In this document: positions 8,834-17,873 of the stretch, one piece after another
How positions within the stretch are numbered: position 1 is the stretch's first letter
Layout: every line of letters starts with the position of its first letter
DNA from: an uncultured Acetobacteraceae bacterium
GTDB taxonomy: Bacteria; Pseudomonadota; Alphaproteobacteria; Acetobacterales; Acetobacteraceae
DNA length: 34,980 nt
Assembly (NCBI GenBank): GCA_937858325.1
Contig: CALMAB010000712.1
Location: 1 to 34,980 of the forward strand
Direction: 5' to 3'
Program-made: the position numbers and the translations under genes
Notes under the pieces: model-generated
The model's database searches: none
What the model saw: only the letters and a program-made list of their open reading frames with translations
Told to the model about the DNA's origin: nothing

Positions 8834-10177
8834 ATGCGCCCACGCGTGTTCGTCATCACTGGAATCATCATTCTCGCCGTCGCGGGCACCGTGGCGGCGT
8901 GCGGCGACCGCGCGACCTTGCCGCTCGAAGCGGGTGTCGGGCCAAGCCCGGCTCTGCCGCCACCCCACCCGACCCTGGTGCCGACCGTCAAAATCGCCGC
9001 GGCGAAGGGCTGGCCGGCGGATGCCGCGCCGGTGCCGGCGCCGGGCCTGCGCGTGTCTGCGCTGGCGCGGGGACTGGACCACCCGCGTTGGCTCGCGGTG
9101 CTGCCGAACAACGACGTCCTGGTGGCCGAAACCAACGCGCCGAAGCGCCCGGACGATGGAAAGGGCATCCGCGGCCTGGTACAGCGGACGCTGTTTTCCA
9201 AGGCCGGCGCGTCCGTGCCGAGCGCCAACCGCATTACCCTGCTGCGCGACGACGGCCATGGCGGGGTGGAGCGCCACGAGTTCCTCAAGGGCCTGACCTC
9301 GCCGTTCGGCATGGCGCTGGCCGGGGACAGCCTTTACGTGGCCGACACCGACGCGTTGCTGCGGTTCCCGTACCGGCCGGGGCAGACGGAGATCACGGCA
9401 CCGGGCACGGTGGTCTGCGACCTGCCCGGCGGACCCATCAACCACCATTGGACCAAGAACGTGGTGGCGAGCGCGGATGGCCGCACCCTGTATGTCAGCG
9501 TCGGCTCCAACAGCAACGTGGCGGAGAATGGCCTGCCGGCGGAGGATGGGCGCGCCGCGGTGTGGCAGGTCGATGCGGCGACCGGGGCGCACCGGGTGTT
9601 CGCCGGCGGGCTGCGCAACCCGGTGGGCATGGCCTGGCAGCCGCAGACCGGCGCGCTGTGGGTCGCGGTGAACGAGCGCGACGAGATCGGCAGCGACCTG
9701 GTGCCGGACTACATGACGGCGGTGCGGGACGGCGCGTTCTACGGCTGGCCGTTCAGCTACTACGGGCAGCACGTGGACGAGCGGGTGAAGCCGCCCCATC
9801 CCGAGATGGTGGCACGCGCCGCCGTGCCCGACTACGCGCTTGGCGCGCACACGGCGTCGCTGGGCCTCGCGTTCTCGGAGACGGGCAGCCTGCCGGCGTC
9901 GCTGACACAAGGGGCGTTCGTGGGCCAGCACGGCTCGTGGAACCGCAACCCGCCGAGCGGCTACCGCGTGATCTTCGTGCCCTTTGCGGCCGGCCGGCCG
10001 GCCGGGGAGCCGGTCGAGGTGCTGACCGGCTTCCTGAACGGATCAAGCGAGGCGCAGGGCCGCCCGGTGGGCGTCGCCATGGACCGGAACGGGGCGCTGC
10101 TGGTCGCCGACGACGTGGGCAACACCGTGTGGAAGGTGACAGGGGCGGTCGGAAGCGGGAGCGAAGCCAAGCGGTGA
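8834..10177 (+). CDS. L-sorbosone dehydrogenase-like PQQ/beta-propeller lipoprotein
   Basis: 447 aa; lipobox-like [79 protein letters not shown]. Confidence 0.92.
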   Translation: MRPRVFVITGIIILAVAGTVAACGDRATLPLEAGVGPSPALPPPHPTLVPTVKIAAAKGWPADAAPVPAPGLRVSALARGLDHPRWLAVLPNNDVLVAETNAPKRPDDGKGIRGLVQRTLFSKAGASVPSANRITLLRDDGHGGVERHEFLKGLTSPFGMALAGDSLYVADTDALLRFPYRPGQTEITAPGTVVCDLPGGPINHHWTKNVVASADGRTLYVSVGSNSNVAENGLPAEDGRAAVWQVDAATGAHRVFAGGLRNPVGMAWQPQTGALWVAVNERDEIGSDLVPDYMTAVRDGAFYGWPFSYYGQHVDERVKPPHPEMVARAAVPDYALGAHTASLGLAFSETGSLPASLTQGAFVGQHGSWNRNPPSGYRVIFVPFAAGRPAGEPVEVLTGFLNGSSEAQGRPVGVAMDRNGALLVADDVGNTVWKVTGAVGSGSEAKR

Positions 10178-10538
10178 TCACCCGGCGTCGAGGGTGGGCC
10201 GGCCGGCATTTGGCCATGGGGGTTAAGATCCATTCTCGATCCTGATTGCTTGTCACGAATGGATGAGTTGCTGACCGTACGCGACCGTGGCTCTTGATTA
10301 CGAAACTGTTGGGGATAAATGCCGAGTCTCAGCCTGTGGCTCAAGGATCAATTTAGATGCATTGCGCCTGCCGCGTGCCTGGCCAGTGCGCCGATCACCC
10401 CATGCAGCTCGCCATTGTCCAGCCGTTCGTTCGACTCGAACCGCTTGTGCAGCGTCACTCTGCGCAATCGATGCACCCAGGGCAGCCTGTCGGCTCTTTC
10501 CGTATCGTACAGCGTCGCATTGCGCGATACGGGCGTCC

Positions 10539-10820
10539 ATGAGATTGCCGAAGCCATGGGCGTGCTTCCGCGCGACGACTTGCCTGGGGCTATGTTCATT
10601 GCTGCTGGTGCTCCCGGCTTGCACCAACACTCCGCGTCGGGCTGGGCAAAGCTCGGTCTTGTCCGCACAGAAGACCCAGCCGCAACGGAACGTCCAAACC
10701 CGCCTCCGCCCGGCACGCACCGTAATGCCGGGCGCCGCGGCGGTGACAGATGCCGATGAAAAGGAAAGATTGTTCCGGGGCTTTGTGGAATGGCAGGGCA
10801 GCCAAGACCCTGACCATTAG
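10539..10820 (+). CDS. Small putative lipoprotein
   Basis: ATG at 10539 inside ORF 10287..10820; MRLPKPWACFRATTCLGLCSLLLVLPACTNT has a hydrophobic stretch plus LPAC lipobox; no domain recognised. Confidence 0.45.
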   Translation: MRLPKPWACFRATTCLGLCSLLLVLPACTNTPRRAGQSSVLSAQKTQPQRNVQTRLRPARTVMPGAAAVTDADEKERLFRGFVEWQGSQDPDH

Positions 10821-10950
10821 GCGGTTGCTTATCAACCGCAGGCGTTCATGATTTCGGCATGAGCGTGCGTGCGGCGGCATCCCGGGATTGACGGGCCAGC
10901 AACAGGAGGCGGCGATCTCTTTCGTGCGTGCGAAATCCCACGGCCAGGCC

Positions 10951-12147
10951 ATGAGCCAGCGCCCGGGTGATCCGGCGGCCCAACTTGCGGACGCGGTTCG
11001 GCAGGCGAAGCCGATGGCGGCCTTGCTCGGCACGAACGCGCATGCCGTGTCGGCCGCCGTTGATCGCTGCCTTGCCCTGCTGTCTGACGATCCCGTTCGC
11101 GTGGTGCGGGTCCGCGGCCTGCCCGGCACGCCGCTCACCCTGTCGCGGATCGTCGAAGAGATCGGCACCGACCACCCCGGCGGCCCGCGGGCCGATGATG
11201 ACGAGCTGATCGTCCGGGTGCTGGCAACGCGCGCCCGCGGGGAGAGCCAAGTCGCCCTCCTTCTGGAGCAGGCCGAACTCCTGCCGTTGCCGACGCTTGC
11301 CTTCTTGCAGGTGGCGCTCACGGTGTTCGGCACCCGGACGCCGCGGCTGCAGCTGCTGTTTGCCGGGCATCCCAGGTTTCTTCACCTGATCGACCAGGAC
11401 GAACTGGCCCCGCTCCGCGACCGGCTCGGACCTGTGATCCGGGTTCAGGTGCCGCTTGCCGGCGTGGAACTCGGCGCGGCCGTGCCGGGGCGCGTGGGGC
11501 TTGGCGGCACGGCCGCGACGCGGCGCACCATGCCCGGTCCCAGCCGTTGGCGGTGGGTGCTCGCCGCGGTGCCGGCGTTGGTGCTTGCTGCGGTCGTCGC
11601 CATATTCGGCACCGACTGGCATGGTGCGGCGCGGCCGCCCACCCAGGCCGTTGTTGCCCCTGCACCCCCTGTGCAAAGTGATCCGCAGCCGCCGGCTCAA
11701 CCCTTGCCAGGGAACGCGCAGCCGCCATTCGCGCCGGCCTTGCCGCCGCAAGCTGCTGGGCCAGAGGCGGCACCGGTACGGCCCAACCCTGATGCTGATG
11801 TGGCAGCGGTGCCATCCCTCACGCCGCCGCCGGGCCGCGAACCCGATGCGGCAACGGAGCCGGCACCCCTCCCGCCGCCAAGCCGCGAAGCTGACGTGGC
11901 AGTCCTGCCGCCAACCGCCCAACCTTCGCCGCCAAGCCGCGAACCCGAGGTAGCGCCGTCGCCGCCAGAACGCCGCGCTCTGCCGAGCAGCGAGCAGTTG
12001 GCCCGGCTGCGCAGCGAGTTCGACCGCTTCCTGTCCCAAACGGAATGGGGATCAAAGAAGCTGAGCGAAAACGAACGGTCTCGCCTCTTCAATGAGTATC
12101 TTCGCTGGAACTACGGCAGCCTTGCGGCCACCCCTGGTTCGCCCTGA
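10951..12147 (+). CDS. ExeA/GspA-like protein with degenerate ATPase motifs, one TM helix and a Pro-rich tail
   Basis: ORF 10888..12147 (TTG) with ATG at 10951; VALLLEQAELLPLPTLAFLQVALTVFGTRTPRLQLLFAGHPRF aligns by eye with ExeA Walker B/sensor region; TM WVLAAVPALVLAAVVAIFG; Pro-rich tail. Confidence 0.7.
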   Translation: MSQRPGDPAAQLADAVRQAKPMAALLGTNAHAVSAAVDRCLALLSDDPVRVVRVRGLPGTPLTLSRIVEEIGTDHPGGPRADDDELIVRVLATRARGESQVALLLEQAELLPLPTLAFLQVALTVFGTRTPRLQLLFAGHPRFLHLIDQDELAPLRDRLGPVIRVQVPLAGVELGAAVPGRVGLGGTAATRRTMPGPSRWRWVLAAVPALVLAAVVAIFGTDWHGAARPPTQAVVAPAPPVQSDPQPPAQPLPGNAQPPFAPALPPQAAGPEAAPVRPNPDADVAAVPSLTPPPGREPDAATEPAPLPPPSREADVAVLPPTAQPSPPSREPEVAPSPPERRALPSSEQLARLRSEFDRFLSQTEWGSKKLSENERSRLFNEYLRWNYGSLAATPGSP

Positions 12148-12159
12148 CGGTGCCGCGCT

Positions 12160-12888
12160 TTATCGGCGGCTGGCGAGCAGGATCATGCGCGGCTGCGCCG
12201 GCCGCAGCGTCGCTCCCCATTGCGCTTCCAACACCCGGGGGCCTCGCCGCGGCGCTGCCGCCTCCGACCCGCCGAGCGTCGAGGCCCAGGCGTTGGTCAG
12301 GGAAAGCTGCTCGGCAGAAACGGCCTGGACGCGGGCGGCACCGGGAAGCTGGGCGAGCACCTTGCGCTGATAAGCCAAGGCGAGATCAGGGGTCTTGGAA
12401 TGGTAATGGGCGGCGGCGGTGTCCCAATTCCCGCTTTCGGCGAACAACTGGCCGAGAAACTTGGCTGCGTATCGCACGTTCGCCGTCGGGTCGAACGCTT
12501 CCTCCAGCGACACGAACGCTGCGGGATGGTACATCAGGTTGACCTGCATGCAGCCCACATCGACTGATTGGACGTTGCGGGCACGGAGAGCGACCACTGC
12601 GGCAATCGCCTCGGCCTTTGTGTTGAAGACGTATCCGCGACCCTCGGCATTGATGCTCCACGGCCACGCCTTGACGCTGCCGTCCCGCGGATCGACGCGC
12701 CCGCTCTCCACCCGGCCAATCGCGGTGAGCAGGTTTGGAGGCAGGCGCGTCGCCGGCGCGTGCCCGGCAATCGCCATCTGGCAAAGGTCGCCAGCGCGCC
12801 CCGCATCAGCAGCCGCAGCCTGCGCAAGGCCGCACAACGGCACAAGGCAAACTGCAATCACAGCACCGCGCAGCCCGTGCATCCTCAT
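12160..12888 (-). CDS. Lytic transglycosylase, SLT domain
   Basis: Start at MRMHGLRGAVIAVCLVPLCGLAQA inside ORF 12160..12966; LLTAIGRVESGR, VGCMQVNLMYHPAAF, FDPTANVRYAAKFLGQLFAESGNWDTAAAHYHS. Confidence 0.88.
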   Translation of the reverse strand: MRMHGLRGAVIAVCLVPLCGLAQAAAADAGRAGDLCQMAIAGHAPATRLPPNLLTAIGRVESGRVDPRDGSVKAWPWSINAEGRGYVFNTKAEAIAAVVALRARNVQSVDVGCMQVNLMYHPAAFVSLEEAFDPTANVRYAAKFLGQLFAESGNWDTAAAHYHSKTPDLALAYQRKVLAQLPGAARVQAVSAEQLSLTNAWASTLGGSEAAAPRRGPRVLEAQWGATLRPAQPRMILLASRR

Positions 12889-13079
12889 CCTCCAACCCTT
12901 CAACCCACCCTCCAGCATCACGTCAGGCGTCACAAATATATCGTTTTGCAAACAATAGCGAGACATATCGTCTCCGAAGGCGATCCGGCTCTCAAAGAGT
13001 CGCGATCACGCGCTTATGCAAACGCATTCTGGCATTTTTCTGGCTTTTTCGTGCTGGCGTTGCACGGGCATGACGGGGC

Positions 13080-13937
13080 ATGCCGGTCCACGAAAGGGGC
13101 GGCATGAGACGGTGGCAGCGCCTGGCCCGATGCGTCCGGCACGGGCCATGCCTGGCCTCGACCGCCTTGGCGCGGGTCCGGGCGCTGCCGGAAGCCGCTC
13201 TCCGGGATGTGCTGGGTGGCCGGCCGGCGCTCGTCGTCGCGCCGCACCCCGACGATGAAAGCCTGGGGTGCGGCGGGTTGATCGCGGAGTCGGTCCGGCT
13301 CGGGGAGGTGGTGCACGTCGCCGTGGTGACGGACGGCGCCGGGTCGCATTCCGGGTCTCAGACGCACCGCCCCGAGCTAATAAGGCAGCTTCGCCGGAGT
13401 GAGACGCTCGAAGCGGTCGCGGCGCTGGGCATGCCGCCTGGGCGCGTCAGCTTCCTGGACATCCCGGACGGCCTCGCGCCGCACCGCGGCGTGGCGGCAG
13501 AGGCGGCTGGAAAACGGCTTGCAGCGCTGGCCCGGGATATCGCGGCCGGAACGATCTTCACGAGCTGGGACTACGACACTCATCCCGACCACGTCGCGGC
13601 CCATCACTACGCGGCAGCTGCGGCGCGCGAAGTTCAGGCTTCCTTGTTTTCGTATCCTGTCTGGGCCTGGATGCTGCCGGACCGGACCCTCATGCCGAAC
13701 TTGCGCTGGAAAGGGTTTTCGATTGACATCGGGCCGCATGTCGCCGCCAAGCGCGCGGCTGTGCTCAAGCATCGGTCGCAGACCACGCCGCTGATCGCCG
13801 ACGATCCCTCGGGCTTCACGCTGTCCGACGCCCAACTCGCAACGATGATCACGTCAAAGGAGTTCTTCATTGCCGAAAACGAACGTGCCCGAAAGGTCGC
13901 ATTGCGCCGGGCCGCAAACCCGGCCGTCGCCAAATAA
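13080..13937 (+). CDS. PIG-L/LmbE-type deacetylase
   Basis: 285 aa; VVAPHPDDESLGCGGLIAESVRLG, VTDGAGSH, IFTSWDYDTHPDHVAAHHYA. Confidence 0.92.
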   Translation: MPVHERGGMRRWQRLARCVRHGPCLASTALARVRALPEAALRDVLGGRPALVVAPHPDDESLGCGGLIAESVRLGEVVHVAVVTDGAGSHSGSQTHRPELIRQLRRSETLEAVAALGMPPGRVSFLDIPDGLAPHRGVAAEAAGKRLAALARDIAAGTIFTSWDYDTHPDHVAAHHYAAAAAREVQASLFSYPVWAWMLPDRTLMPNLRWKGFSIDIGPHVAAKRAAVLKHRSQTTPLIADDPSGFTLSDAQLATMITSKEFFIAENERARKVALRRAANPAVAK

Positions 13938-14217
13938 GCGGGGCTGCGCCGGACGGCCTGTGCTTTGGGCAGGCCTCTTGGCCCTGATGGCGTGCAGCCC
14001 GGCGGCGGCCTGGGCGCAGGGGAACGAGGCGCGCAACACGGGGACGGCGCTGAAGTCGGCATGTCGAACCGACTACCGTGCCCACTGCGTCGGGAACGAC
14101 CCCGCCGCGCCCATTGCCGCGGCCTGCCTTGCCCAATTCTACCTGAACCTGTCGAAGAACTGCCAGGCGGCGCTGGATGCCTACAATGCTCCGCAAAGCG
14201 AAACCGACCAGGAATAA
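13870..14217 (+). CDS. Small cysteine-rich-repeat secreted protein
   Basis: ORF with TTG at 13870 (alternative GTG at 13960 in front of the signal peptide VLWAGLLALMACSPAAAWAQ); ALKSACRTDYRAHCVGNDPAAPIAAACLAQFYLNLSKNCQAAL. Confidence 0.65.
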   Translation: MPKTNVPERSHCAGPQTRPSPNKRGCAGRPVLWAGLLALMACSPAAAWAQGNEARNTGTALKSACRTDYRAHCVGNDPAAPIAAACLAQFYLNLSKNCQAALDAYNAPQSETDQE

Positions 14218-14248
14218 TGCCAGCAGCGGTTGGCTTGCATCATTTCTT

Positions 14249-14346
14249 GTCATTGCGAGGAGCGCAGCGACGCAGCAATGCAGGAGGCAGGGCGCCGTGC
14301 TGGCGGTTTCTGGATCGCCACGCCGCCGGGGCGGCTCGCAATGACG
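14249..14346. repeat. Imperfect palindromic intergenic repeat (GTCATTGCGAGGAGCGCAGCGAC ... GGCTCGCAATGACG)
   Basis: Ends GTCATTGCGAG and CTCGCAATGAC are exact reverse complements; the interior is imperfectly self-complementary; resembles REP-like elements of Alphaproteobacteria. Confidence 0.7.
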
Positions 14347-15149
14347 AAAGGGGCGCGGCAAGGGGTCGTTGGTATAGCTTTGGATCGGCGGCGGCGCTGA
14401 CCGCGTTCGCGCTGGGCGTCGCGCAACACGAATGGCGCGCTTGCTCCAGGACAGGAGGGCCGCTCCCACGGGGTTGGCAAAGTGGTTTCCGCAAGCCTGG
14501 GCGGCGACGTGCTCGCCCAATGCGCGCAAGTCACGATGGTGACATCGCCTATTCGCTGCCGCCTTACTAGACCGTTTACAATCCCTAATGCCTATGGCGC
14601 TGACCACCGAACAGGCGGAGTGTGCTTCACCGCCAAGTTCACAAGAAAGGCTTCGGAGTCATCGCTGTGCCCTGATTTCTGCCCTGCTGATGACGAGGTC
14701 GCTTCGCCGAGCTGAAATCTGAAACAACCGTCTGCACCGGTAATCCCTGCCAGAGACACGATGCCATTTGTTTCCACCATCCCTGTTTTCCATTCCGCCC
14801 AACTGATCGGCGATGCGGCCGGGTCGGCGCGAGCGCACCACACAAATCCGCCGAGATTTTCGTTATGAAAGAGGGTTCGACCAGTGACACGGTGGCGGTC
14901 GCCGGGAGATTGACGGCGGAGGTGGCTGGGTTCGGCTGGTGCTGTTGGACGCACCGGACAGTTCCTTGCACCGTGCCATGATGCGCCACATCAGCGTGGC
15001 CGAACTTGCATCGCGGTGGTTTCGCTTCGCGCAAGGGTGGTCAAGCAGCGCCAATCCGGTGCGGCGATCTTCCAGGTGCCCGAACGTCCCGCGCACATTG
15101 GCCGGGCAGGGCTTCGCGGCCTCAATCAAGGAATACCACGGAAACACGC

Positions 15150-16151
15150 ATGAGCGACGCGGAACAGGAGTGCCTTGTTTCCATTCTGCTGCCTGCCTAC
15201 AATTCCAGGCACCTGATCGGCACTGCCATCCAGTCGGTTCTCAATCAAACGCATCGTCACTTCGAGCTGATCGTCATCAATGATTGCTCGACGGACGACA
15301 CGGCGGAAGTGGTGGCAAAGTTCGCCCTTGGCGACGACCGGATCAAGCTGCTGCACACGGCGCGCAACGGCGGGCCTGCCGCCGCGCGCAACATCGGGTT
15401 CGATGCCGCGTGCGGACGCTGGATCGCGTTGCTCGATTCTGATGACGCCTACGTGCCGGAACGGCTCACGCGGCTCTTGAAGCTCGCCGATGCGAACGCC
15501 GCACACATGGTGTCGGACAACCTGCTGATGATGCCGGTCGGCGGGACCCCCTATCTGCTGATATCCCCGGACATTTTGGCGTGTCCTCAGCACCTGACGG
15601 CATCGGAATTCATCTACCGCAACATCGGCGATCCGAGAAATCCCCGGCTCAGCTACGGGTTCATGCAGCCCATGATCCGGCGCGACTTCCTGTTGCAGCA
15701 TGGCATCCGATACGACGAGCGGAACCGGTTCGGCGAGGACTTCATGCTCTACGTCGCGTGCCTGCGCGCCGGAGCCCGCTGGTGGGTCACGCCCGAGGTT
15801 CTCTACCATTACGCCACACGGCCGGGATCGCTGACCGAGGTGCAGAGCTCGGGCGACCTGCGGCGGATTGCGCAGCTTGAAGAAGACTATCTAAGCGACC
15901 ACGCTGTTTCGCGGAACGCAACGCTTCTTAGAGTTTTGCGCCAGCACAAGGCCAAGATCGACCGGTTGTACTACTACCGGGCGTTCACCGATGCGGTCAA
16001 ACAGGGGCACCTCGGGGAAGCCGGGCGGCTACTGGTCCAGTCGCCCTTGAGTTCCAGCTACATCTTCCTGGAAACGATCCGCCAAACGCCGGTCATCCTG
16101 CGCAAGACGCTCCGTGGCGGCTACTTCCCCAAAGCCAGCCGCTTCGTTTGA
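15150..16151 (+). CDS. Glycosyltransferase family 2 (ExoO-like)
   Basis: ATG at 15150 inside ORF 15006..16151; VSILLPAYNSRHLIGTAIQSVLNQTHRHFELIVINDCSTDDTAEV and WIALLDSDDAYVPERL. Confidence 0.92.
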   Translation: MSDAEQECLVSILLPAYNSRHLIGTAIQSVLNQTHRHFELIVINDCSTDDTAEVVAKFALGDDRIKLLHTARNGGPAAARNIGFDAACGRWIALLDSDDAYVPERLTRLLKLADANAAHMVSDNLLMMPVGGTPYLLISPDILACPQHLTASEFIYRNIGDPRNPRLSYGFMQPMIRRDFLLQHGIRYDERNRFGEDFMLYVACLRAGARWWVTPEVLYHYATRPGSLTEVQSSGDLRRIAQLEEDYLSDHAVSRNATLLRVLRQHKAKIDRLYYYRAFTDAVKQGHLGEAGRLLVQSPLSSSYIFLETIRQTPVILRKTLRGGYFPKASRFV

Positions 16152-17616
16152 GTGCGGAGCCTAAAACCGCAACCTCCTTCGTCAACACCGCCGGCAGCGT
16201 CTTCAGCAAAATGGCGATGTCGTGCCACAAGGACCAATTCCGCACATACCAGACATCGAGGGACACGCGATGCTCGTAGGTCGTGTTGCTCCGTCCGCTG
16301 ACCTGCCAAAGCCCGGTGATCCCCGGCTTGGTTTCAAAGTAGTAGGAGATGTCGCGGCCGTAGCGCGGGATTTCGGCGTCGATGATCGGGCGGGGGCCGA
16401 CCAGGCTCATCTCGCCGCGGACGACGTTGAGCAGTTGCGGCAGCTCGTCGAGGCTCGTCTTGCGGAGCACCCGGCCGATGGGGGTGATGCGGGGGTCATC
16501 CTGGAGCTTATGCGTCGCCAGCCATTGCGCCTTTGCCTGCGGATCGGTGTCAAGCACCTGGTGCAGCACCCCGTCCGCGTTCGTGACCATGGAGCGGAAC
16601 TTGAAGCAGCGGAACGTCCGCCCGTTTTCGCCGACCCGGCGGTGGCCGAACAGCGCCGGACCGCCATCGGCACGGATCAGCATGGCAAGCGCCAAGAAGA
16701 GCGGCGACAGGACCACCAGCAGGAGCAACGCCACTGCCTGGTCGAACAGCGCCTTGACGAAGCGGCTGATCGGACGCGCAAGGTTGTTGCCATACACCAG
16801 CAACGTCACGTCGTGGGTGAAGAAGTACTGGCTGTCAAAGGCGCTGACCGGCAGCCCGTCGAAAGCCGGCACGAGCGCGAAGGGCACGCGCTCGCGCGAC
16901 AGGTCCTCGGCGAAACGGGCCGCCTCACCGGAGATGTCGCCCCGCGTCGCGATGACCGCGAACTCCGCATCGTGCTGCTCCAGCAGCCACGTCCCGCGGC
17001 CCGGAGCGTGGTTGACCGCGTGCAAACCGACCGAGGCGACCACTTCGTAGCCGAGCCGGGCATCCGACTGGAACGCCGCCCGCGTTGATTTCAGGGCGGC
17101 GTCGTCGCCGATAATGAGGGTGCGCAGCCGCCACACGCCGAAGTCGTCAAGGATCGTCCGGGCCAGCTTGCGCATCAGGAGCAGGCAGGGCAGGAGCAGG
17201 ACCCAGCGGGATACGCTTTCAAACCCGAGGTGCGAGCCGTAAACGATGACGCGGATGTAGCTGTCGCACAGGAAGCCGATGGCCAACCCCGCTGCGAGGC
17301 TACGCAGTTCCGTCCAGATGGGCACACGCAAGGTGTAATGGCCGCGGCAGCCGAAATAAGCGACGAGCAGGCCGGCGACGAGCAGGCTGCCCCACCCGTG
17401 CCAACCGAATCCTTGGGTGGGGATCTGGCGCAACACCAGGTCCAGGGATACGTTGGCAAAGGTCATATGGGCGAACAACCCCGCCGCCGCCGCCAGGAAC
17501 AGCGCAACGATGTCGGCAGAGAACATTGCCATCCAGCGGATCGTCGCTGGCCTGAACGGCGCGCGTCGAACACGCGATTGTGACGAAGTCTCACGCGTTA
17601 GAGAGTTGACATGCAT
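16093..17616 (-). CDS. Undecaprenyl-phosphate glycosylphosphotransferase, WbaP-like
   Basis: 507 aa; N-terminal TM segments; FKFRSMVTNAD, RKTSLDELPQLLNVVRGEMSLVGPRPI, KPGITGLWQVSGRSNTTYEHRVSLDVWYVRNWSLWHDI. Confidence 0.94.
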   Translation of the reverse strand: MHVNSLTRETSSQSRVRRAPFRPATIRWMAMFSADIVALFLAAAAGLFAHMTFANVSLDLVLRQIPTQGFGWHGWGSLLVAGLLVAYFGCRGHYTLRVPIWTELRSLAAGLAIGFLCDSYIRVIVYGSHLGFESVSRWVLLLPCLLLMRKLARTILDDFGVWRLRTLIIGDDAALKSTRAAFQSDARLGYEVVASVGLHAVNHAPGRGTWLLEQHDAEFAVIATRGDISGEAARFAEDLSRERVPFALVPAFDGLPVSAFDSQYFFTHDVTLLVYGNNLARPISRFVKALFDQAVALLLLVVLSPLFLALAMLIRADGGPALFGHRRVGENGRTFRCFKFRSMVTNADGVLHQVLDTDPQAKAQWLATHKLQDDPRITPIGRVLRKTSLDELPQLLNVVRGEMSLVGPRPIIDAEIPRYGRDISYYFETKPGITGLWQVSGRSNTTYEHRVSLDVWYVRNWSLWHDIAILLKTLPAVLTKEVAVLGSALKRSGWLWGSSRHGASCAG

Positions 17617-17654
17617 CCGTAGATTCCCCGCCCATCGCCTCGGTCAGCTGCATA

Positions 17655-17694
17655 AGATGTAAACGCTATTCACAAGGGACGGTCCCTTACATCT
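17655..17694. promoter_or_regulatory. Nested inverted repeats upstream of the wbaP-like gene
   Basis: AGATGTAA (17655-17662) / TTACATCT (17687-17694), with AAGGGAC-G-GTCCCTT (17674-17688) inside. Confidence 0.45.
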
Positions 17695-17873
17695 GTTAAC
17701 GCGGACTATGCCGCAACGCACACAAAACGCCGATCACGTATCGTTGACGGCGCCCATGCGAGCCGCGGCGGTGCTTGGCTGATGAGGTGGGGATGCAGAA
17801 GCGTAACGGTAAATACCAATCAACTCATGTGGTTGTCCCGCTACAATGCTTGTGGCGGGTTCGCCACAGTCGG

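Noticed and set aside
8749-10245. 498-aa plus-strand ORF
   Set aside because: Alternative frame of the sorbosone-dehydrogenase-like gene, which has clear motifs in frame 8834..10177
11820-11960. CCGCCGCCAAGCCGCGAA-type repeats considered as a CRISPR or tandem DNA repeat
   Set aside because: In-frame coding repeats of the Pro-rich tail (PPPSRE), irregular spacing, no spacers
14860-14890. GGGTTCGACC considered as a tRNA T-loop
   Set aside because: No acceptor, D- or anticodon-stem could be folded around it
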